DNA of 64,000 nucleotides, taken from positions 1-64,000 of the forward strand of contig CAZKJG010000013.1 of assembly GCA_964553045.1 (NCBI GenBank), read 5' to 3'. This DNA comes from JAWLEP01 sp964553045. Lineage in GTDB: Bacteria; Fermentibacterota; Fermentibacteria; Fermentibacterales; JCC-6. This document shows, piece after piece, positions 25,740-34,828 of the stretch. How positions within the stretch are numbered: position 1 is the stretch's first letter; each line of letters opens with the position of its first letter. A program made the position numbers and the translations under genes. The notes beneath the pieces were generated by a model. The model did no database searches and had not been told where the DNA came from. It saw nothing but the letters and a program-made list of their open reading frames with translations.

Positions 25740-25769
25740 CCTGTATGAACCGCAGTCGATCGACGGTGG

Positions 25770-25798
25770 AATATACAAGTCCGGCTCACTCTGGCTAA
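25770..25798 (-). promoter_or_regulatory. Candidate pyrE promoter
   Basis: On the minus strand TTAGCC, 17 bases, TATATT, about 31 bases before the pyrE start. The -10 is good and the -35 weak. Confidence 0.4.
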
Positions 25799-25810
25799 TC
25801 CCTCGCGGGG

Positions 25811-25839
25811 TTGACATCCTCTTCCGCTGGTGGTCTAAT
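25811..25839 (+). promoter_or_regulatory. Sigma70-like promoter of the wHTH regulator gene
   Basis: A perfect TTGACA, a 17-base spacer and TCTAAT, about 50 bases before the regulator start. It is back-to-back with the pyrE promoter. Confidence 0.75.
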
Positions 25840-25888
25840 TCATTCTACACAGACAATTATTCTTGTGCGTTCACCGGGAGGGGTCGCT

Positions 25889-26458
25889 TTGAAGGATATG
25901 GAAGTCCTTACGGAGCTGGAGCAGGTGAAGGCGATGGCCGTGCCGCTGCGGGTGGAGATCGTCAAGATGCTGGCCAAGGAGCCGATGACCACCACACAGG
26001 TGGCGAAGATGCTGGACGAGAAGCCCAACCGGCTCTACTACCACGTAACCGAGCTGGAGAAGGTGGGGATACTCGAGGTTGTGGAGACCCGCCAGCGGGG
26101 CAACCTGGTGGAGAAGTACTACCAGCCAGTGGCAAGCCTCTTCAGGATCGACCCGGGCATCTTCGGGCAGGGGGCTGCCGGTCAGCAGGCCTTCCTGGAG
26201 ACCGCCATATCCAACTTCGACGCCACCATACTCGACATACGCAACGCCATCGACAGGAAACTGCTCTCACCGGATGAGATGAGGAAGGCCTTCAGCGTTC
26301 ATCTCGACTACACGCTCTCCCCCGAGGACGCCGAGCGGCTGTCCGACGAGCTCAAGGGTCTGGTGCGCAAGTGGAAGGACCGCTCACCGGAGGATGACGG
26401 CACCAGGCGTACCCACCTGACCATGATCGTCTATACGAAGAAGAACGGCGGCCAGTAG
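25889..26458 (+). CDS. Winged-helix (ArsR-like) transcriptional regulator
   Basis: About 189 residues. The first 80 form an ArsR-type winged helix: PLRVEIVKMLAKEPMTTTQVAKMLDEKPNRLYYHVTELEKVG matches the HTH plus wing in order. The C-terminal 100 residues are helical and may mediate dimerisation or ligand sensing. Start TTG at 25889 with GGGAGGGG five bases upstream; ATG at 25898 is the alternative. A strong promoter lies upstream and pyrE is divergent. The target is unknown; autoregulation is possible. Confidence 0.82.
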   Translation: MKDMEVLTELEQVKAMAVPLRVEIVKMLAKEPMTTTQVAKMLDEKPNRLYYHVTELEKVGILEVVETRQRGNLVEKYYQPVASLFRIDPGIFGQGAAGQQAFLETAISNFDATILDIRNAIDRKLLSPDEMRKAFSVHLDYTLSPEDAERLSDELKGLVRKWKDRSPEDDGTRRTHLTMIVYTKKNGGQ

Positions 26459-26468
26459 GTGGCTTCCG

Positions 26469-27599
26469 CTACTGGAAGTTGAAGGGGTACTTGACGGTAA
26501 GGGACCCTTCGTCCTCGTCGACGGCCCCGAAGCGCCATGTCTCCACCGTGCGCGCCAGTTCCAGCTCGAATGCCGGATTGTAGGTGTTGGAGCGGGCGAT
26601 GTGTACGTCGGATACACGTCCACTGGGCTCTATGACCATCTCAACCTCGACCGTTCCGGATAGCAGGGGATCGTTGCGCAGGTGCTTGTTGTAGACGTGG
26701 GTTATCTGACTCCTGTTCTGTGTCAGGACCTCCATTATGTTGTCGGAGCTGCGGGAGTTCACAGTGGCCCCGGCCCCTCCCGCGGAGGGCTGTCCGGAGG
26801 AGGTCACATCCGTGAAGACCATGGACTGCTCGAGGTCCTGTCTGGTGAAGACGGGGCCGCCCCCCGAGGTATCGCCGGCACCTACCGTGCCTCCCTCGGA
26901 GCCCGCCAGGCCTTCGGAGCCCCTTCCCGCCCTCATGGCGCCCGAGCCGGCCAGTGCCGCCACGTCAATCCCCCCGCTCCGCGATGAGGTTATGACGTTG
27001 ACCAGGTCAGCGGAGCTTCCGCTCTCCCCCATGGCGGCCACCTGGACGCTGTCTCCCTCCGTTGCTTCCGTCAGGCTGAAAGCCATGGAGTGGACGTTTC
27101 CGGCCTCGGGAGTGAGGTTCCTGACCTCGGGGGAATAACCCTCGGCGTATACGGCAATCTCGTAGCTCCGGCCCTCCAGCAGATCCGGAAGGGAGAGGGG
27201 AGTTACCCCCATGAGCTGGCCGTCCAGCGTTACCAGGGCTCCGTTCGGGTTGGAGGTTACCTCGGCGGAGGCCACGTTCTCCTCGCGCACCTCCTGGAGC
27301 AGCTCCTTCAGACGCGGGTTGGCCGTTGGCGGCAGGTCGTAGTGGGTGTCGAGGCTGACCAGGTTCAGATAGGCCTCCTCGGCCCTGCCGATCTGTCCCA
27401 TGGCGTAGTAGGCCGATCCCAGGCGGTCCCATACGCGGAGCTGCTCGTCGTAGGACAGGCCGCCCCGGTCGAGGAGATCTTCCAGAGCGGAGATGGCCCC
27501 TGGAATGTCCCCCATCTCGTAGAGGTCGATCGCCCGGTCTACATCCGTGCCGACCGCTGCGGAAAGGGCGATGAGCACTACACAGAGAGCCCTGGTCAA
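26469..27599 (-). CDS. TPR/PEGA protein with AgmX/TonB-like C-terminal domain
   Basis: About 376 residues. A signal peptide is followed by a TPR-like part (DLYEMGDIPGAISALEDLL) and a PEGA domain (SNPNGALVTLDGQLMGVTPLSL). A low-complexity Gly/Ser stretch leads to a C-terminal AgmX/PglI or TonB-type domain: ITHVYNKHLRND, then GTVEVEMVIEPSGRVSDVHI and ending TVKYPFNFQ. Probably an envelope energy-coupling or gliding-type component. Start TTG at 27599 with GGGAGG upstream; longer readings would run antisense to the next gene. Confidence 0.75.
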   Translation of the reverse strand: MTRALCVVLIALSAAVGTDVDRAIDLYEMGDIPGAISALEDLLDRGGLSYDEQLRVWDRLGSAYYAMGQIGRAEEAYLNLVSLDTHYDLPPTANPRLKELLQEVREENVASAEVTSNPNGALVTLDGQLMGVTPLSLPDLLEGRSYEIAVYAEGYSPEVRNLTPEAGNVHSMAFSLTEATEGDSVQVAAMGESGSSADLVNVITSSRSGGIDVAALAGSGAMRAGRGSEGLAGSEGGTVGAGDTSGGGPVFTRQDLEQSMVFTDVTSSGQPSAGGAGATVNSRSSDNIMEVLTQNRSQITHVYNKHLRNDPLLSGTVEVEMVIEPSGRVSDVHIARSNTYNPAFELELARTVETWRFGAVDEDEGSLTVKYPFNFQ

Positions 27600-27794
27600 A
27601 CCTGCCTCCCTTCGGGGCCGAAGATGATCCAGCCCACCGCATAAGTCAACGAGACTGGGGGACAGAGCGTTCCATGCGGCCGACGGGGCGGGTTTCCATC
27701 TTGACGAAACCGATTCGGCAGGAAATTGTTTAGTATTCCGGATGGGCGGGATTTGCCTGCCCCGCGCAAACGAACCTTCGCCACGAGGGGGATC

Positions 27795-28331
27795 ATGCTG
27801 ACTGCGAGAAGAACGGCATTGCTGGCGCTGGCTGCGGCGGTAATGCTGACGGGCTGCTGGAACCCGTTCTCCCCGGACGAGGAGGAAGGTGGGCAGGACC
27901 AGGTCTACCACGAGTTCTGCGATAGCGCCTACAAGATTCTGGAGAACCTGGAGCTGGCATACAAGTCCATGGATCTGGACCACTACCTGATGTGCTTCAC
28001 CGAGGACTTCGAGTTCTTCCTCCTGGAGAGCGACTGGGACGATTACGACGGCGACGGCGACCAGGACCAGTCCTGGGGGCTGGACCTGGAGGAGCAGTTC
28101 CACGAGGTGCTCTTCGAGGGCGGAGAGGTGGATCAGATAACCCTCACCCTCAACATCCCGCAGGGGGTGCCCTACGGGGACGGCAAGCTCTTCCAGTGTG
28201 ACTTCCAGCTCAAGGTATACCAGGGCGAGGGTGGATTCCAGGCCAGCGGACAGGCGGACTTCATCTGCAAGCAGGACTCCACAACGGGCGAGTGGCTGAT
28301 CTGGCAGTGGTACGACCATTCGGACACCTGA
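27795..28331 (+). CDS. Hypothetical lipoprotein
   Basis: 178 residues with a lipobox (LTGC) after a hydrophobic signal segment. The mature part is acidic, with a DYDGDGDQDQ stretch that resembles a calcium-binding loop, followed by beta-strand-like sequence (QITLTLNIPQG). The fold may be NTF2-like. The ATG at 27795 follows GAGGGG. Divergent from the PEGA/TonB gene. A poor TTGACG-based promoter is possible at 27701. Function is unknown. Confidence 0.65.
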   Translation: MLTARRTALLALAAAVMLTGCWNPFSPDEEEGGQDQVYHEFCDSAYKILENLELAYKSMDLDHYLMCFTEDFEFFLLESDWDDYDGDGDQDQSWGLDLEEQFHEVLFEGGEVDQITLTLNIPQGVPYGDGKLFQCDFQLKVYQGEGGFQASGQADFICKQDSTTGEWLIWQWYDHSDT

Positions 28332-28365
28332 TGGCGGCAGTCCGGCCATCCTGAACAGGATCGAT

Positions 28366-30234
28366 TTGAGCTTCCGCAGCAGGGCGTGGGCCGTAACGGT
28401 TTGCGCCCTGCTTATGTATGCGGCCCCCTCCGGCGCCCAGGGTGCCTGGTGGGTGTTCATGGCCGACCGCGGACCCGATCTTTCCCTCCGGCTGGACGCC
28501 AGGAGCGTCGAGCTGGCCGCGGGTCCTTCTGCCGAGCGACGCGCCTCTGTAGGGGCGCTGGAAGCCGGGGAAACAGACCTCCTCCCGTACAGCGGCTACG
28601 TCGAGGTCCTGCGGGATATCGGTTGCTCGATAAGGGTGCGGTCACGGCTGCTCAACGCCGTGAGCGTGGATATCGGCCGGGTCACGCCCGCCCGGCTGGA
28701 GGCACTCCCATTCGTGGAAAGCGTCCGGCCGGTGGGAAGGTCCGCTCCCATACCGCTGCCGGACAAGTCGGCCCCGGGAGCCCTGGACCTCTCCGACGGC
28801 CAGCTCTCGCAGTCGGGTATCAGCGAACTGCAGCAGCGAGGCTACACCGGCCGGGGCGTCATCCTCGGCGTGCTGGACACCGGTTTTCAGCTGGACCATC
28901 CCTGCCTGCAGCCGCTCTCCGTGCAGTCGGCCTGGGATTTCATCAACGGAGACCCGGACGTCTCGCAGGAGCCCGAAGATCCTCCGTCCCAGGCCCAGCA
29001 TGGAACGGCGGTGCTGTCGCTTCTGGGCGGTCTGGAGGAAGGTGTTTACTCCGGCGGAGCTCCGTCGGCCTCATTCCTGCTGGCCAAGACGGAGGACTGT
29101 GGAGACGAGTACCCCCAGGAGGAGGATTTCTGGGTGGCGGGTCTGGAGTGGGCCGACAGCGCCGGCGCATGGGTGGTGTCCAGCTCCCTGGGCTACATGG
29201 ACTGGTATGGCTACGAAGACCTGGATGGCAACACGGCAGTGACCACCATCGCCGCCGACCTTGCCGCGGCCGGCGGGCTGATGGTCTACAACGCGGTGGG
29301 CAATGACGGCCCGCAATCGGGAACGCTGATCGCTCCGGCGGACGGCGATTCGGTATTCGCTGTGGGAGCCGTGCGCTCGAGCGGCCAGATCGCCGAATTC
29401 TCCTCCCGGGGACCCACCGCAGACGGCCGCACCAAGCCGGAGGGCTGCTGCCGGGGGGTCAACTGTGTAACCGCCGTCTGGAACGGCACCGGTTACCAGT
29501 CCGGCAACGGGACCTCCTTCGCCACCCCGCTGGCCGCATCCACGGCAGCCCTGCTGCTGGAGGCCCATCCGGAATGGAACGTCTTCGACGTCAGAGGGGC
29601 CCTTCTGAGCACCGCCGGCCGGGCCGACTCGCCCGACAACTCCTACGGGTGGGGCGTCCTGGACGCGGCCGCCGCCTTCAGATACGGCTCGGTAACCGGG
29701 CTGGTGCGCAGAAGCGACACCGGAGAGCCGCTGGACGACTACACGCTGAAGGTTACCGTGGCGGATACCACCGCCGAGGTTCAGACCAATTCGCAGGGAT
29801 GGTTCGCGTGGGACCCCGGCCGCCCGGGCGACTTCTCCGTTGCCGGCGCCGGGGGCTGGGGTACGGTTCTGCCTTCTTCGGGCGTTCTGGGCCAGTACGG
29901 GGTCGAGCTGGAGGTCTTCGTGGACCCGTCAGTCGGTCCGGGCGCGCCCTCGGCGTATCCGAACCCCTCCACCGGGGGATTCTATATAGGCTTCGACGTA
30001 TCCGAGGGTCCGGTGGCCGCCGAGCTGTCGATATTTGACCTCTCGGGCAATCTGGTGTACAATGAACTCAGAACCGGTCTGGAGAGCGGTGTCTACAGGG
30101 CCCCGGTTTCGGGAGAGGCGTTTCACTGGGACGGAACCGACATGGAGGGCGCCACCGTCGCAGGCGGTGTTTACGTCGCCCTTCTCAGGTTGGGTGAGAG
30201 CGCCCATCTCCTCAAACTGGCGGCAGTCAGGTAG
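28366..30234 (+). CDS. Secreted subtilase (S8) with FlgD/type IX-like C-terminal domain
   Basis: 622 residues: signal peptide, an inhibitor-like propeptide, then the S8 catalytic domain with Asp171 (VLDTGFQLDH), His212 (QHGTAVLS), Asn313 (AVGNDG) and Ser384 (NGTSFATPLA). A carboxypeptidase-regulatory-like beta domain and a C-terminal domain follow. That last domain, from AYPNPSTGGFYIGF to VYVALLRLG, has the pattern of FlgD-like or type IX sorting domains. Start TTG at 28366. It heads a group of envelope genes up to 33.7 kb. Confidence 0.9.
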   Translation: MSFRSRAWAVTVCALLMYAAPSGAQGAWWVFMADRGPDLSLRLDARSVELAAGPSAERRASVGALEAGETDLLPYSGYVEVLRDIGCSIRVRSRLLNAVSVDIGRVTPARLEALPFVESVRPVGRSAPIPLPDKSAPGALDLSDGQLSQSGISELQQRGYTGRGVILGVLDTGFQLDHPCLQPLSVQSAWDFINGDPDVSQEPEDPPSQAQHGTAVLSLLGGLEEGVYSGGAPSASFLLAKTEDCGDEYPQEEDFWVAGLEWADSAGAWVVSSSLGYMDWYGYEDLDGNTAVTTIAADLAAAGGLMVYNAVGNDGPQSGTLIAPADGDSVFAVGAVRSSGQIAEFSSRGPTADGRTKPEGCCRGVNCVTAVWNGTGYQSGNGTSFATPLAASTAALLLEAHPEWNVFDVRGALLSTAGRADSPDNSYGWGVLDAAAAFRYGSVTGLVRRSDTGEPLDDYTLKVTVADTTAEVQTNSQGWFAWDPGRPGDFSVAGAGGWGTVLPSSGVLGQYGVELEVFVDPSVGPGAPSAYPNPSTGGFYIGFDVSEGPVAAELSIFDLSGNLVYNELRTGLESGVYRAPVSGEAFHWDGTDMEGATVAGGVYVALLRLGESAHLLKLAAVR

Positions 30235-30269
30235 GCAGGAAGCATAGCAAGCACTACGGAGGGGGTATC

Positions 30270-31973
30270 ATGAGGATATCACTGTGCGTTCTCCTCGTGG
30301 CAGCCCTGGGGGCAGTGGCTCAGCCGCAGTCCTTCAGGTACCGTTCCACGGGGGGATTGATACTGGACGACCTTGACCTCTGGATGAGCAGCGTACTGGG
30401 CATGGGGATAATGCCCGACCGGCTGCTGGAGGTCGAGGGAAGCAGGGTCTACACCGGCCTGTCCAATCTGCTGGACGGGGAGGACACCGCGCTGGACGAG
30501 GACAGCACCGGCGAAACCGGATTCCTCATCGGCGGCAGCACCGACCTGGTGTCCCCGTCGGCCGCCATGGGCGGATACGGGGAGTTCTACGACCAGAGGA
30601 TCTTCGAGACCATAGAGATTCCCGGTCCCGGGCCGGACCCTCTGGTTACCGGAGACGGGGTCGCCGAGGGAACCTGGTCGGAGTACGCAGACACCGACGG
30701 AGACGGCGCCTACGATTCCCGGCACACCGTATACCGCCGCGAGGAGGGCTGGACCGATTCGACCCGCACCGGTTTCACTCTGGCCGGCGGATGGACGCCG
30801 GACGGGGAGACCCAGGTGGGTCTGGGCCTCGGCTACTTCAGCGACAAGGTGGTGGATACCCCGTCGCAGCTCAACTACAGCCAGCAGGTTTCGGACAGCA
30901 ATCTGGTGGAGGGCATGGAGACCTTCACCCTCAGCGAAGACTCCGAAGGCTCGGAGACGATCGAGGGCGGAGGCTTCGGCGGTGCCCTATCCGGCAGCTT
31001 CCGCATGGCCGAGGACATAACCGGAGGGGCGATGTTCACCTTCATCACCCATTCGGCAAGCCTGGAGAGCAGCATGAGCGCCAGCGGCTCCTGGGACAGC
31101 CTTCCGGCCGAGCCGGATGTCTACGACCAGCTAACGGCCAGCCAGAGCTGGAACTACGGCGCCGACCTCAGCGGCAACACCTTCGGAGGCGGGGCCGAGA
31201 TACGCTGGGACCTGGACGAAATCTGGAAGATGGACCTGGTCGGTGGCTACAGGACCATGAGCCTCGACGGGACCAGTGACGATTACTCCATGAGCACGGA
31301 CTCACTGTATCAGGAGAGCTTTGGCTCGCTTCTCCGGACGACCCAGATCGACGGCAACTCGACCGGCTCGGTGGAGGTGGACAACAGCGAGACCACGGCC
31401 CGGGGCGGAGTCAGGCTCAGCGCTTCGCCCACCGACAGGCTGGACCTGGCGCTGGGAGGGTTCTTCAGCTCCCACACCTCGTCCGACGAGAACATCGTCT
31501 CCTCCTCGACGGAGATAGTGGAGACCTACGACGACGGCGACCAGGAGGCTGACGACCCCGACGACTACACCGCAACCAGCACGATGTCTACCACGGAGAT
31601 GCAGAAGACCACCCTGGAGAGCACGGGCATACACTTCCCGGCCGGACTGGAGTTTGCAGTCCTGCCGCGGCTCAGGGCCAGGCTGGGGGCCAGCCCGGGA
31701 TTCGTGTGGGAGACCGAGACCGAATCCAGCTCGCTTCTGTCCGCCTCCCCCGTTTCCACGCACATAGTCTACGGCGACGGGACCGAGCAGGAGTTCACAG
31801 AGGATCCGTGGATCACCAGCGACGGCACCCTGGTCACCACCGAGGACTCCAGGACCGAGATCCCCTTCCATTACGGTCTCGGATTCCGGGCCGCGGAGAA
31901 CCTGACGGTAGACCTCATGGGAATCAGCGACCGCGTGAACCAGTGGCGTGTATCGGCCACGCTGCTGTTCTGA
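30270..31973 (+). CDS. Probable outer-membrane beta-barrel protein
   Basis: 567 residues with a cleavable signal peptide. The mature part is rich in Ser, Thr, Gly, Asp and Glu with long alternating patterns expected for a large beta-barrel; the last residues (QWRVSATLLF) end in an aromatic, typical of Gram-negative barrels. It matches no named family that I recognise. It follows the subtilase by 35 bp with GGAGGGGG upstream and is followed by a lipoprotein, so the three may act together at the outer surface. Confidence 0.65.
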   Translation: MRISLCVLLVAALGAVAQPQSFRYRSTGGLILDDLDLWMSSVLGMGIMPDRLLEVEGSRVYTGLSNLLDGEDTALDEDSTGETGFLIGGSTDLVSPSAAMGGYGEFYDQRIFETIEIPGPGPDPLVTGDGVAEGTWSEYADTDGDGAYDSRHTVYRREEGWTDSTRTGFTLAGGWTPDGETQVGLGLGYFSDKVVDTPSQLNYSQQVSDSNLVEGMETFTLSEDSEGSETIEGGGFGGALSGSFRMAEDITGGAMFTFITHSASLESSMSASGSWDSLPAEPDVYDQLTASQSWNYGADLSGNTFGGGAEIRWDLDEIWKMDLVGGYRTMSLDGTSDDYSMSTDSLYQESFGSLLRTTQIDGNSTGSVEVDNSETTARGGVRLSASPTDRLDLALGGFFSSHTSSDENIVSSSTEIVETYDDGDQEADDPDDYTATSTMSTTEMQKTTLESTGIHFPAGLEFAVLPRLRARLGASPGFVWETETESSSLLSASPVSTHIVYGDGTEQEFTEDPWITSDGTLVTTEDSRTEIPFHYGLGFRAAENLTVDLMGISDRVNQWRVSATLLF

Positions 31974-31986
31974 CGGGAGGTCGATT

Positions 31987-33225
31987 ATGAGAAAGGTCAC
32001 GATGGGACTGGCGGCCGCCGGGCTTCTGGCGGTCCTGGTTCTGGCATGCGCAGAGGACAACCCCTTCACCGCGGACCCCGATACCCAGTGGCAGGGCGGG
32101 GACGCGCATCCTCACGTCGAGTTGTGGGGGACATCCAGCGGCGGCCTGGGAAGCTCGGAGCTCAGCGATCTCGATCCCGGCACCGAGGGTGTTCAGGACG
32201 CTATACTGGTGATCTTCGACCAGGCCATGAGTCCGGCCACCATGGTGGAGGCCTCCCTGGAGCTGACCGCCACCACCGAGGGGGCGGCGGACCCGGATAT
32301 CGAGGAGGTCAGCTACTACCCGGCGGCCTCCAGGATGGAGATCCACGCCACATTCGACCGGGAGACGGCATACCTGCTGACGCTTACGGCGGGGGCGCCC
32401 ACCGATCTTGGGGGCAATCCTCTCGACCCCAACTTCAACGCTCAGGCCGACGGCTCGCCCTGGGACGACGCCCGTCTGGCCTTCCACAACGGGGCGGCCG
32501 AAGAGATGGATCTGACTCCCCCCAGGGTGGGAGCCTTCTCCCCGCCCGAGCAGGGAGGCATTGAAGACCCCGGAATCCCCATTCAGCTGATGTTCGAGGA
32601 CGGGCCAATGGACGCCTCAACCTTCGGCGAGGGTTCCCTCAAGCTGCTTCGCACCGAGGATTCAACGGAGGTGGGCATCAGCATCGACTCGATCACGCCC
32701 ACCCAGCTTCTGGCGACCCCTTCGGACAGCCTGCAGCTCGGAACCCGCTACACCGTCGTGCTCAGCGCCCAGGTCGCGGATTCCGCCGGCAACCTCCTGG
32801 ACAGCGATGGCAACGGCTTCGTCTGGCCCGACGAGCAGGATTTCGTCTGGGACTTCCAGATGGCGGACGACAGCACCACGAACTCCACCCCACCCACCGT
32901 CTCGGGGGTCAGCAGCGAGGTGGCCCTCAGCTTCGATGTGGAGTTCGAGGAGAGCCTCACCGGCGATTCGGTGAGCATGGACGCCTCCACCTTGCTCCCG
33001 GCCAACATCCAGTGCGTGGATGCGCTGGGTCAGGTTCCCCTGGAGGTGGGTGCTCTGGCGCCTTCGGGTGACATGGTCACCTGCTACATGCTTCGCGAGC
33101 CGGAGGGGCAGGTCACCGTCATCGTCACCGTGGATGTGAAGGACAGCTACGGCAATCCGCTGGACGGAAACGGAAACGGCCTGGGCGGAGAGCCCGGCGT
33201 AGACGACTGGACGGGCACCCTCTAG
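31987..33225 (+). CDS. Lipoprotein with SbsA/Ig-like domains
   Basis: 412 residues with a lipobox (VLAC) at the N-terminus. Two or three Big_5/SbsA-type Ig-like domains are suggested by repeated patterns such as DLTPPRVGAFSPPEQGG with IQLMFEDGPMD, and LGTRYTVVLSAQVADSAGN followed by LLDSDGNG. These folds are common in surface proteins. Start is the ATG at 31987 with GGGAGG upstream. It is 13 bp after the barrel gene and adjacent to a membrane gene. Confidence 0.7.
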   Translation: MRKVTMGLAAAGLLAVLVLACAEDNPFTADPDTQWQGGDAHPHVELWGTSSGGLGSSELSDLDPGTEGVQDAILVIFDQAMSPATMVEASLELTATTEGAADPDIEEVSYYPAASRMEIHATFDRETAYLLTLTAGAPTDLGGNPLDPNFNAQADGSPWDDARLAFHNGAAEEMDLTPPRVGAFSPPEQGGIEDPGIPIQLMFEDGPMDASTFGEGSLKLLRTEDSTEVGISIDSITPTQLLATPSDSLQLGTRYTVVLSAQVADSAGNLLDSDGNGFVWPDEQDFVWDFQMADDSTTNSTPPTVSGVSSEVALSFDVEFEESLTGDSVSMDASTLLPANIQCVDALGQVPLEVGALAPSGDMVTCYMLREPEGQVTVIVTVDVKDSYGNPLDGNGNGLGGEPGVDDWTGTL

Positions 33226-33726
33226 TTGGCCGCCAGAATACTCGTCCTGGCAGGCGTGGTGGCCCTTCTCTGGGCCACCGGCCTGCTGGAGCTGAACCTT
33301 CCCTGGGCCGATCCCGTATTCCAGGTTTCCGGGGCCTGTGTGGCGGTGTACCTCCTGTGGTCGCTCACCGAGGGGGGCAGAAAGAGGCCGGGGACCACCC
33401 GCTCTCAGCTGGCGATGTACGTGGTGCTCCTGGTAAGCGCGCTGGACTCCTTCGTACTGGACATCACCGTCTTTGTGCAGCCGCTGCCCCTGCGGTGGGT
33501 CGGGGCAGTCCTGCTGCTCGCGGGATGCGCCCTGCGTCTGGCGGCGGTCTACGGCTCGACCTCCAAGCTGCTGCTGCGGGCCGGAAGGGCCATGCAGCTA
33601 GTCGGCCTGCCCCTGGGTCTGGGCAGCGTATCAGGTCTTGCGGTGGGTGCTGTTCCGGGCATGGTGGTGGCCCTGAAGAGCGATGAGTCGGGCGACTTCG
33701 GCCCTCCCGCAGAGGAGGAGCGGTGA
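33226..33726 (+). CDS. Hypothetical integral membrane protein
   Basis: 166 residues with about four hydrophobic segments and little soluble sequence. The C-terminal pattern GAVLLLAGCALRLAAVYG distantly recalls isoprenylcysteine methyltransferase-like proteins, but I cannot assign it. A TTG directly after the previous stop is used. It overlaps dtd by 4 bp, indicating co-translation. Confidence 0.6.
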   Translation: MAARILVLAGVVALLWATGLLELNLPWADPVFQVSGACVAVYLLWSLTEGGRKRPGTTRSQLAMYVVLLVSALDSFVLDITVFVQPLPLRWVGAVLLLAGCALRLAAVYGSTSKLLLRAGRAMQLVGLPLGLGSVSGLAVGAVPGMVVALKSDESGDFGPPAEEER

Positions 33727-34175
33727 AGGCGCTGCTGCAGCGGGTGAGCGAAGCTTCTGTCGCCGTGGACGGCGAAACCGTGGGAAGCATCGGTCCGGGC
33801 CTGCTGGTTCTCGCCGGTTTCCGCTGCGAGGACGACGAGTCCGAGCTTCGCTGGATGGCGGGGAAGATCGTCGGTCTCCGCATATTCCCTGATGACTCGG
33901 GGGACATGAACCGGTCACTCCTGGACGCGGGCGGCAGCCTTCTGGTGATCAGCCAGTTCACTCTGCACGCCAGCTGCCGCAAGGGAAGGCGTCCCAGCTT
34001 CATGGCGGCGGCTCCCCCGAACCGGGCCGAGCTGCTCTACAACCTGTTCCTGGAGATGCTGGGGGACAGCGGCGCTGTGGTGGAGAGCGGCAGCTTCGGC
34101 TCCATGATGGAGGTTTCCCTGGTCAACGACGGCCCGGTCACAGTAATGATAGATTCCCCCGTGGAGCGCGACTGA
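33723..34175 (+). CDS. dtd: D-aminoacyl-tRNA deacylase
   Basis: 150-residue DTD enzyme that hydrolyses D-amino acids from tRNA. Catalytic and binding motifs are SQFTLHA (SQxTL) and the C-terminal NDGPVTVMID with the cis Gly-Pro pair. Start is a GTG overlapping the membrane gene. Length and motif order fit the family well. Confidence 0.95.
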   Translation: MKALLQRVSEASVAVDGETVGSIGPGLLVLAGFRCEDDESELRWMAGKIVGLRIFPDDSGDMNRSLLDAGGSLLVISQFTLHASCRKGRRPSFMAAAPPNRAELLYNLFLEMLGDSGAVVESGSFGSMMEVSLVNDGPVTVMIDSPVERD

Positions 34176-34177
34176 GT

Positions 34178-34783
34178 TTGGCCGGCAGCTACTGGTATCC
34201 CCTTGCCTCCCGGCTGGTTCTGGCCAGCCGTTCCCCCCGCCGCGCGGCGATCCTTCACATGGCGGGCATACCTTTCAGGCAGATACCCAGCTCGGTGGAG
34301 GAGACCGCCATGGACGCCTGCCCGGAGGAGGTAGTGGCCCACTGGGCCCGCGCCAAGGCCGAGGACGTAGCGGCCCGCTGGCCCGGCAGCCCGGTCCTGG
34401 GCGGCGACACCATGGTGGCCGTCGAAGGCGGCATCCTGGGCAAGCCCGCCGACCGCCGGGAGGCAGCCTCGATGCTTCGACGGCTGTCCGGCTCCTGGCA
34501 CTCCGTCTACGGCGGCGCCTGCATCGTCTGGCCGGAGAAGAAACTGGACGTCTCGGTGATCGAGCGGACCAGGGTGCTCTTTCGAGACCTCGCGGAGGAG
34601 GAGATAGCCGCCTACGTGGATACCGGCGAGCCCATGGACAAGGCCGGCGCCTACGGCATCCAGGGCTACGGCTGCGTTCTGGTGGAGCGGATAGACGGCT
34701 GCTACTTCAACGTGATGGGCCTGCCGATCTCCCGCCTTCTCGCCCGCCTCCGCGCCAACGTAAGTGCCAGGCACTTGAGTTGA
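34178..34783 (+). CDS. maf: Maf-like nucleotide pyrophosphatase
   Basis: About 201 residues. LVLASRSPRRAAIL at the N-terminus, LGGDTMVAVEGGILGKPADR and DKAGAYGIQGYG are family hallmarks of Maf house-cleaning pyrophosphatases acting on non-canonical nucleotides. Start TTG 2 bp after dtd. The final residues ANVSARHLS are encoded by one arm of a palindromic repeat, so the true C-terminus has been changed by that element. Confidence 0.9.
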   Translation: MAGSYWYPLASRLVLASRSPRRAAILHMAGIPFRQIPSSVEETAMDACPEEVVAHWARAKAEDVAARWPGSPVLGGDTMVAVEGGILGKPADRREAASMLRRLSGSWHSVYGGACIVWPEKKLDVSVIERTRVLFRDLAEEEIAAYVDTGEPMDKAGAYGIQGYGCVLVERIDGCYFNVMGLPISRLLARLRANVSARHLS

Positions 34784-34828
34784 ACGGTAGCTAGGTAGGG
34801 AATTTGGCGCAAGTGCCTGACACTTACG
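34759..34828. repeat. Inverted pair of palindromic (REP-like) repeats
   Basis: Arm 34759-34777 and arm 34810-34828 are 19-base inverted copies differing at one base. Each is also a near-palindrome around AAGTGCC-GGCACTT. The left arm lies in the last codons of maf and the right arm beside a decayed gene. The layout resembles REP doublets spread by single-strand transposases; no transposase is present here. Confidence 0.75.

Noticed and set aside
25740..25817. Longer pyrE start at 25817
   Set aside because: The extra 26 residues are not family-like and would overlap the strong divergent promoter.
27600..28460. Upstream extension of the PEGA/TonB-like minus gene
   Set aside because: It would run antisense to a lipoprotein with a clear signal and a good ribosome site; the TTG at 27599 has GGGAGG.
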